Shown piece by piece: positions 57,509-64,000 of a stretch of 64,000 bases of DNA. Every line of letters starts with the position of its first letter. Within the stretch, counting starts at the first letter, position 1. Source of the DNA: Cryptomeria japonica (taxonomy: Eukaryota > Streptophyta > Pinopsida > Cupressales > Cupressaceae). The notes beneath the pieces were generated by a model. That model was not told the origin of the DNA and searched no databases. It saw only the letters and a program-made list of their open reading frames with translations. The DNA lies in NCBI RefSeq assembly GCF_030272615.1, contig NC_081412.1, positions 480,867,657-480,931,656 on the forward strand, in the 5' to 3' direction. Made by a program: the position numbers and the translations under genes.

Positions 57509-58975
57509 TGTAGACATATAAAAATGACCATATTCCTAAATGAATATTTTATGTTCATTCCTCTATTTAATTAAATTTATTTAATTAAATCATCCACATT
57601 CCTCTATTTAATTAAGTAAATTATTCAATTTATTTAGTTAAATTCACTAGAGCCCTTTTTGCATCATTTAATTGAATAAAGCATTTTATTTAATTAAAAC
57701 CCTTCTCTCCGCTTTTTAATTAAATTCACATTTAATTAAATAGTTTACCCCAATTAAATAAATCTAATTTATTTAAAATCCCCAATTTGCAACCACAATT
57801 GAAATAAATAAATTTTATTTTAATTAAATTCTATTTTCCCCAGCCACTTGCAAAATCCTACATCTCCCACTTGTCTCCTAAACCCCTTCTAGATTCTTCT
57901 AATCACTTCTAAATTAGCCTAACCCATCTCCTAAATATTGTCACATCCCTAAGCAAAGGGAAGTCACTTCTCAAACCCTCAAAGTCTTTGAAAACCATTA
58001 AAGGCTTATGTCTTCAACAAGTTAACCTTGAAAGTCTTCCAAACCATTAATGGTTAACTCAACCTTCTTACATGGTTAGAGACTTTTTGCCTAACTTAAC
58101 CTCCATCTAACCCAAGGGTCTCATCAAGCATTTATTGCTTTGACCATGGTTATCCTTTAACCCTTGCACAAGAATTTATCCTTTGGGTAAAAGCTTTATC
58201 CAATGGATAACCTTAACCTAACCTTAACCCTTACCCCCTAGGGTAACCATAAGGTCTTCTCAAGCATTTAATGCTTCTTACATCTCCTCTCAACCAACCT
58301 TATGTTGACAATTGTCACCATTTCATTAGTGAGAATTGTAAACATCGATTGACAACTTTCAATCTTGGCCCTTGATTAACTCTTTCAATCCTGACCATCC
58401 ATTGCCCTATTTTTGCTATAAATAGAGCTCTCCTTCCTCCATTTTGGGGATCCATGAATCTAAGAAATCTATTATCTAAAATCCATGAAAGCTTTACTAT
58501 CTCATTTATGCTCAATTTTAGCACATCTAGTCTCTCTTTGCAAAAGGAATTAATCTAATAAACATTTTAGACTACTTCCTTTATCATTAGCTTAAATCAT
58601 ATAACTAGTATATCATGTTAGGATAATATTACTACTAATCTTGTCATCTTATAATCTAGTTTATTGCATTTGTAGGATCATGCATAGAAAGGATGCATTC
58701 TCATGTTAAAATCAATTAAAAGCATCCCTCGTTCTTACATTTGTCATCCCTAAGCCACTTTGCTTAGTGATCTGAGAGAAAAGGCATTGGATTGAGGGAC
58801 CTTGTGAGATAGAGAACCATGGAACTATCCTTGGGAAGTTGAGTCATTCTTCGTGACTCCATAAGTTGCACCAAGAAGTCCTGCGGGTGTGTGGACAAGC
58901 CTCTTGGAGCTTCAATTTTCACATTTTGAGTTTCATAGCCCCGTTTTTCCCACATACATTTTTGACACCCACTAA
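57509..58975 (+). mobile_element. First LTR copy of the right-hand gypsy element family
   Basis: Starts TGTAGACATATAAAAATG and matches the next unit (58976-60465) throughout, including long near-identical stretches around 57880-58330. It has TATAAATAG at 58417-58425. Its end, TTTTTGACACCCACTAA, looks like a decayed LTR/primer-site junction (compare TTTCTGGCGCCCACTGTG at 60470). It directly abuts the second LTR. Confidence 0.7.
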
Positions 58976-59290
58976 TGTAGACACCTTTAAAGTTGCACAA
59001 TCAATTAAGTGAATTTTATTCATTTAATTATTCTTAATTCTTCCTATTAATTAATATACTATTCTTCTATCTAAGACATTTAATTAAATTCACATTTAAT
59101 TAAATCCCCCTTCTAACACATTTAATTAAATTTGCATTTAATTAAATACCCCCCTCTAGCCATTTTAATTAAATTCACATTTAATTAAAAATATCAATTT
59201 ATCCCCTTTCCCATTTTAATTCAATCTACATTTAATTAAAATCTCATTTGCATTTAAATAAATTTAAATTTATTTAAAAATCCCCCCACT
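57575..59290 (+). repeat. Clusters of TTTAATTAAAT palindromes in both LTR copies
   Basis: The 5' parts of both LTRs (57575-57840 and 59080-59290) are packed with TTTAATTAAA, often as pairs of the form ATTTAATTAAATTCACATTT separated by C-rich spacers. The spacing is irregular. Confidence 0.8.
58417..58425 (+). promoter_or_regulatory. TATA box in gypsy LTR copy 1
   Basis: TATAAATAG followed by AGCTC. LTR copy 2 has the weaker TCTAAATAG at 59946-59954 in the same context. Confidence 0.6.
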
Positions 59291-60465
59291 TGCAAAATCC
59301 TACAAATGCAAGTTGCAACCACAATTGAAATAAATTAATTTTATTTTAATTAAATTCTATTTTTCCCACCCACTTGCAAAATCCTACATCTCCCACTTGT
59401 CTCCTAAACCCCTTCTAGATTCTTCTAATCACTTCTAAATTAGCCTAACCCATCTCCTAAATATTGTCACATCCCTAAGCAAAGGGAAGTCACTTCTCAA
59501 ACCCTCAAAGTCTTTGAAAACCATTAAAGGCTTTATGTCTTCAACAAGTTAACCTTGAAAGTCTTCCAAACCATTAATAGTTAACTCAACCTTCTTACAT
59601 GGTTAGAGACTTTTTGCCTAGCTCAACCTTCATCTAACCCAAGGGTCTCATCAAGCATTCATTGCTTTGACCATGGTTATCCCTTTAACCCTTGCACAAG
59701 AGTTTATCCTTTGGGTAAAAGCTTTATCCAATGGATAACCCTAACTTAACCTTAACCCTTACCTCCTAGGGTAACCATGAGGTCTTCTCAAGCATTTAAT
59801 GCTTCTTTCATCTCCTTTCAAGCAATCTTTTATTGACAATTGTCACCATTTCATTGGTGAGAATTGTAAACTTGGATTGATTAACTTTCAATCCTAGCCC
59901 TTGTTGAGATTATTCAATCTCAACCCTCCATTGCCCTATTTTACCTCTAAATAGAGCCCATTCCTTCTTCAAAAAAATTAAGTCTTTGTGCATCAAACTT
60001 ATAGTCTCATAACATTAAGCATATTATCTCTCTTTGATAGAATAACATGTTAGATCATTTTGATAGCATTATAATCTTAGATATATCATGTTAATCTCAT
60101 ATCATGTTAGATTCATCTTAGTATCATTTTCATACTAGTTCAAGCTTCATATCAATATCTTGCATCGTATCATCATCTAGTTTCATATCTAAATCATCAC
60201 TAAGATCATGGTTGCATTCCAATTAGATCTTAGAATCATAAATCTCGTTCTTTAGGTTGTCATCTTAAAGAATCAAGTGCTCTTCCAAGTTGAGAGCCAC
60301 CTTGAATCTTGAAGATCCTTCGAGATAGAGGAACATGAAACGATTTTAAAGAGTTTAGATTCATTTAACTTGTTGCTTTGATTGATTTCTAACCTCTAAT
60401 GCAATGTTTCATGTGTGTGTTTGAATTGTTTTCTCCTCCTACAGGTTGACACCACATTTTTGACA
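58976..60465 (+). mobile_element. Second LTR copy (5' LTR) of the right-hand gypsy element
   Basis: Starts TGTAGACACCTTTAAAG and ends near CACATTTTTGACA, then TACATTTC and the primer site. It is about 1490 bp long. It is the LTR in phase with the intact primer site and leader. No 3' LTR is in the window. Confidence 0.7.
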
Positions 60466-60473
60466 TACATTTC

Positions 60474-60490
60474 TGGCGCCCACTGTGGGA
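60474..60490 (+). promoter_or_regulatory. Primer-binding site, TGGCGCC type
   Basis: TGGCGCCCACTGTGGGA is the primer-site form common in plant Ty3/gypsy elements of Tat-like groups. It marks the LTR/interior junction. Confidence 0.8.
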
Positions 60491-60557
60491 TACTACCACA
60501 TTAATCAAATCGGTTTTCAAAAATAAACACTTTTGTAGGTACGCAGGAAACATGAAT

Positions 60558-60812
60558 TAGCGTGTAGGGAACATCCCTTAACGCATTTGGTGGATCTTTT
60601 AGCACATCCAACACACTATTTAGCACATGGGGTCTATTCCCTAGCGCATGCGGTCTTTTCCTTAGCGCATCGTCCCCACTAATACTTTCCTGTAGGTCTC
60701 AGCGTGGAAGAAAAATAGAGTAGCGCATCTGAAACACAGTTCAACGCATCGGGCCTTTTCGATAGCGCGTCCAGATTACTTTATAGCACGTATAGTTTGT
60801 TCTGTAGCGCAT
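60558..60812 (+). repeat. 21-bp spaced TAGCGCAT array, block 1 (12 cores)
   Basis: Cores start at 60558, 60579, 60600, 60621, 60642, 60663, 60700, 60721, 60742, 60763, 60784 and 60805. Every step is 21 bp except 60663 to 60700 (37 bp). The consensus core is TAGCGCAT, with variants TAGCACAT, TAACGCAT, TAGCGCGT and CAACGCAT. The 13-bp spacers are unrelated to each other. The first six units are open in one frame as heptads of the type LAHxxxx. The other six are not. Confidence 0.95.
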
Positions 60813-62530
60813 CACAAACCGAGGCAAAAAAATAAAAGTTGTAACCGAGTGTGAAATTAGACTTGTTGAAGTCCACATTTATCTAACGATTTTGCTTGTT
60901 ATTTCGCAGGGTTCTAACAAGTTTCTTGCAGATAGGAGCTCCATTTTTAGGATCATTAAGATAGTTTAGAGTTTTTACTAACTTAGATAAGTTAGTTAAA
61001 ATTTGAACCTTTTTTAATTTTTCTTAAAACTGAACTCACATTTCGGTTGGGTACCTAAAAAGAACCACAATCAAAATCTTTCTTGCTTTCATAGGAGAAA
61101 AACTTTCCTTTTTGGGTTATTAAAATGAACAAGACAATCTTTCATTTTACAAAAAGCTTTAAAAACAACCTCACCATCCTTTGGTGTTTAAAAGGATTCA
61201 CTTTATTTTGCAAAAGGAAAAAGAACCTCATCTTCATTTTATGCAAAGAAAAGAGGGAAAACTTTCCCCTATTGACTTTAATTTTGTTGACCAAAATCAC
61301 GATTTACTTTGTTGACTAGGCTTATTTTTCAAAGGTTTTCGAAAATACACACTTTGCTATGAAGGGTTAAAAGGAACACCATGCTTTTTGGAGCAACATC
61401 TCCAAGTAGAAGTTAGCAAATCATTGTCTTTAAGGCTAAAAAGAACCTTGTTTGCCTTGTCTTCAAAGTGGAAGGTATATGCTCTCCCCTTAACTAGGTG
61501 ATCAAAAAGCCAAACCACTCTTAAGCTTTATGTACTTCAAGCATTTACATCCTTTAGTAGGCTTGCCTTCCCGAGGGGTTGAAAAACTCTTAAAGCCATT
61601 CTTTGGCCAGTGTGAAGGGAACGACCTAAGTGGGAAATGACTTTGACGCCAAGTGTTCCAACCCACTCTAATCAAAAGTGAGAAGTGATGAAAGTCCTTT
61701 TCAACGGTTGCGCGAAGCGATTAGCCTTCCCCCAGTATCTTTACAATACATAAAGCCTTTGTTCTAAAGGTTGGGAAGCCTCCTGAGGGAGTTTATCACT
61801 GACGGCCGAACAGGAAGCCTGATTAAGAACCTTAGCATTAGAAACTTTGAGCTGAGCCAGTTGCCAAACATTGACAATATAATTGTGCAAGGGTGGGGAA
61901 GAATCCGCCCCCAAGATTACTCACCATATATCTCCCAAGATAACTACTCAACTGTGAAGCAATTCACTTTGAGTTAATTTTTGGCAAAAGGCAAAAAAAT
62001 GGGCGCCCCCTAGGGGGTGACAAGGCTGTTTGAGCCAACGGAGTATCGAGACTAGTGGGCTATGATATTGTCAATGACCTTTGAATAAAGAGTCTATCTG
62101 ATGTGTCTTTTGTTGTAAATCAAACTAGTGATAACATCAAGGATTTGAACAAATCCTCAAAAGAATATACACTCAATGTTTAGCATTAGGATGACCATTG
62201 TCTTCATGTGTGCTATGTATTCTTGTCACAAATGTTAAAATATCTTGCAAAGTATCCAACAATCAAACTCAAAAGTCAGTTCGAACAAGGAAAAATCATA
62301 AAGTGGAGAAGATCAATCAAATCCAACAAAACATCTTTTGAGATGGTTATCAACATTTCAACTATCTTTAGGAAAGACTTTCATCCAACAAGATTAGGGG
62401 AATATCAAACCAAGTCATCAAGAGTTTATCTATTCAACTTAGTAAGCTTGAGTATCCAAAACAAAATCATCCATCAAAATAACAAGTGTTAAAATTCAAA
62501 AATAGCAAAAACAGAGCAATCATGGTAGTT

Positions 62531-62893
62531 TAGCGCGTAGGAGCAACTTCCTAGCACATCTGGAACATTCTCTAGCGCATACAAGCCGAATCTTAGTGCT
62601 TTCATCAGTCAAAATAGCGCATAACTAGTATCATACTAGTGAAATTTTAGGTAGCGCTTGTCAGCATCAGTCTAGCACATTTAGGCATCAGTGTAGCGCA
62701 TTCAAGGCATACCATAGCGCTTTGAGCTCAAACAATAGCGCGTAATCAGAACATATTAGTGCGTAATCTATCCAGACCAATCAAAATCAAACAATCTAAG
62801 TTAGCGCATAGCAAAGGCAGCTTAGCACATCGGGGTCTTCCTATAGCACATTTGGATTATTCTTTAGCACATCTAGTCTTTGGCTTAGCACAT
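62531..62893 (+). repeat. 21-bp spaced TAGCGCAT array, block 2 (16 cores)
   Basis: Cores start at 62531, 62552, 62573, 62594, 62615, 62652, 62673, 62694, 62715, 62736, 62757, 62802, 62823, 62844, 62865 and 62886. Steps are 21 bp except one of 37 bp and one of 45 bp. Core variants include TAGCACAT, TAGCGCTT and TAGTGC. The last five units read as LAHxxxx heptads in the frame starting at 62759, but the earlier ones contain stops in that register. Confidence 0.95.
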
Positions 62894-63496
62894 GGTCAAA
62901 ACTCAGAAAACCAGAGAGCAAAACAAGCCTTTCTGAAAAAAAAAATATTAAACTTCTTGAGTATCCTTTCGGGTCCAATATCAAACACGGTCATAAGAAA
63001 TCAAATCAGCAACACCAAAGAAATCATTTCCAAATCAAACAAGTCAGTCTTAGAACAAAAGTTTTCAAATCCAAAACTAGTTAAAGATAACACTTTTTCC
63101 TATCAAAATCAAGTTACATCATCACACTGATCAAAAGGTCCGCCATCCAACGGATTCTATCAAACAAACAACATACCAAGTTTAAACCTTAAGTTGCCAA
63201 ATCAAGTTTCCATATCGGGAGACTTTATCCATATCATTTGACACACTTTGTCGTGAGGGGGCATCTAAACCTTCATTTGACAAAAATAGACTTAAGTTTC
63301 CAAACGAAGTATCTCAATCCAAACATCGAAGGAAACCATTGATCATTCGTGCATTACCACTCCTCATATTTTGAGAAGAACAAGTCTTCATCACAAAACT
63401 AAGTTAAAGAAAAAATAGCCAAGTCCTAGGGCTGTTACCAAAAAAAGTAAATTTCTCTACATCAAACTATCAAAAACATCAACTTTTATCATTCGT

Positions 63497-64000
63497 ATGA
63501 CCATTCATCATCAAACCGAGAAAAAGGAAACTCAGTCAAAGGAAATGACTCCTAGCCTAAATCAAGATCATAATATCACGACTTCCCAATCTGATCCCAT
63601 CTTCGATCAAGATCCTACTTGTCAAGAATCTTATGATGATCCCCTAATCTTTTGGTATTCCATCCATGATGATCCCCTTTCATCTCAAGAGCAGAGTCCC
63701 ATTCAACATTTATCTCTTAAGCAAAAACATGATATCCCTTCCATGTCCTCCAGTAATCTAATTCAAAATCAAGAGAAAAGCACAAACTCAAATGATCCTA
63801 CTCCAAGTCCAGATCAAGATCAAGGAATCTCTTCATCCTCCAAATCTATCTTAGGTTCTTTCATTCCAAAGTCAATCTCTTCATCCTCCAAATCTATCTT
63901 AGGTCCTTTCATTCCAAAGTCAAACTTTTCATCCTCCAAATCCATTCTAGGTCCTTTCATTCCAAATTCAAACTCTTCGTCTTCTAAATCTATCTTAGGT
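63497..64000 (+). CDS. Start of an open reading frame, probably retrotransposon Gag region, cut by the window edge
   Basis: The frame is open from 63419 to the window end. The first ATG is at 63497 (MTIHHQTEKKETQSKEM) and a second at 63545. At least 168 codons follow without a stop, which is unusual in this decayed region. The product is rich in Ser, Gln, Asp and Pro (DQDPTCQESYDDP, PSPDQDQGIS) and ends in a 16-residue repeat, SSSSKSILGPFIPKSN, four times with the last cut off. I recognise no domain. Its place after LTR, primer site and leader suggests the first ORF of the gypsy element, but this is inference. Confidence 0.55.
   Translation, partial: MTIHHQTEKKETQSKEMTPSLNQDHNITTSQSDPIFDQDPTCQESYDDPLIFWYSIHDDPLSSQEQSPIQHLSLKQKHDIPSMSSSNLIQNQEKSTNSNDPTPSPDQDQGISSSSKSILGSFIPKSISSSSKSILGPFIPKSNFSSSKSILGPFIPNSNSSSSKSILG
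63830..64000 (+). repeat. 48-bp tandem repeat in coding frame
   Basis: Units start at 63830, 63878, 63926 and 63974, exactly 48 bp (16 codons) apart. The frame is kept through all units, so the protein repeats in step. The last unit runs off the window. Confidence 0.95.

Larger units (their letters stand above)
60491..63496 (+). other. Long leader between primer site and first ORF
   Basis: About 3 kb without a recognised protein. It holds the two 21-bp core arrays. Between them (60850-62500) lie frames such as 61125-61319, 61771-61977 and 62208-62492 that show no motif. GGCGCCCCCTAGGGGG near 62003-62018 is a strong GC palindrome. Some plant gypsy elements of large size have long leaders or an extra ORF here. 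Confidence 0.6.

Noticed and set aside
60558-62893. The 21-bp arrays as a CRISPR array
   Set aside because: The repeat core is only 8 bp with 13-bp spacers, there are no cas genes, and the setting is a plant retrotransposon.

Overview
The window is nuclear DNA of a seed plant with a large, retrotransposon-filled genome. The evidence is Ty1/copia and Ty3/gypsy elements with plant-type tRNA-Met primer sites, an L1-type LINE with a plant ORF1 (zinc knuckle plus AT-hook), very long (about 3.4 kb) gypsy LTRs, interstitial telomere-like arrays and AT-rich filler. A conifer or other gymnosperm is plausible, but the sequence does not prove it. I found no convincing host gene, tRNA, rRNA or CRISPR array. 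Nearly every long reading frame is a transposon remnant or the translation of a simple repeat.

Layout. 1-2278: 3' end and LTR of a copia element that landed 7 bp from the end of a gypsy 5' LTR. 2279-9308: that gypsy element, with a non-coding interior of about 3.6 kb and a 3.4-kb 3' LTR. 9309-14339: part of a second, minus-strand gypsy element whose LTR carries an 82-bp tandem repeat. 14382-14531: a foldback element. 14735-17180: degenerate TTAGGG-type repeats with a higher-order period near 145 bp. 17181-21125: unassigned DNA with small tandem repeats. 21131-24388: a complete, internally deleted small gypsy element with target-site duplication (TSD) AAAGT. 25600-27700: a 2-kb purine-strand (GA-rich) tract. 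28645-34600: an L1-type LINE on the minus strand. 34600-38148: unassigned. 38154-45447: a complete copia element with TSD TGAAC. 45453-51576: mostly unassigned, with one LTR-like unit. 51582-53718: a short LTR-324 bp-LTR element with TSD ATGGT. 54150-56430: a decayed gypsy gag, split by a solo LTR of the same short family (TSD ACCTT). 57509-64000: a gypsy element with two abutting LTR copies, a TGGCGCC-type primer site, a 3-kb leader and the start of an open reading frame running off the right edge.

The most unusual structure is in that leader. Two arrays (60558-60812 and 62531-62893) hold 28 copies of an 8-bp core, consensus TAGCGCAT, almost all exactly 21 bp apart with unrelated 13-bp spacers. 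Both arrays also contain one 37-bp step. Other points worth attention are the short LTR family without a recognisable primer site or polypurine tract, the nine stop codons without a single frameshift in the copia element, and the in-frame RT-to-integrase-tail deletion fusion in the small gypsy element.

The elements do not form a pathway. They are layers of insertion, and several insertion events can be ordered from TSDs and nesting.
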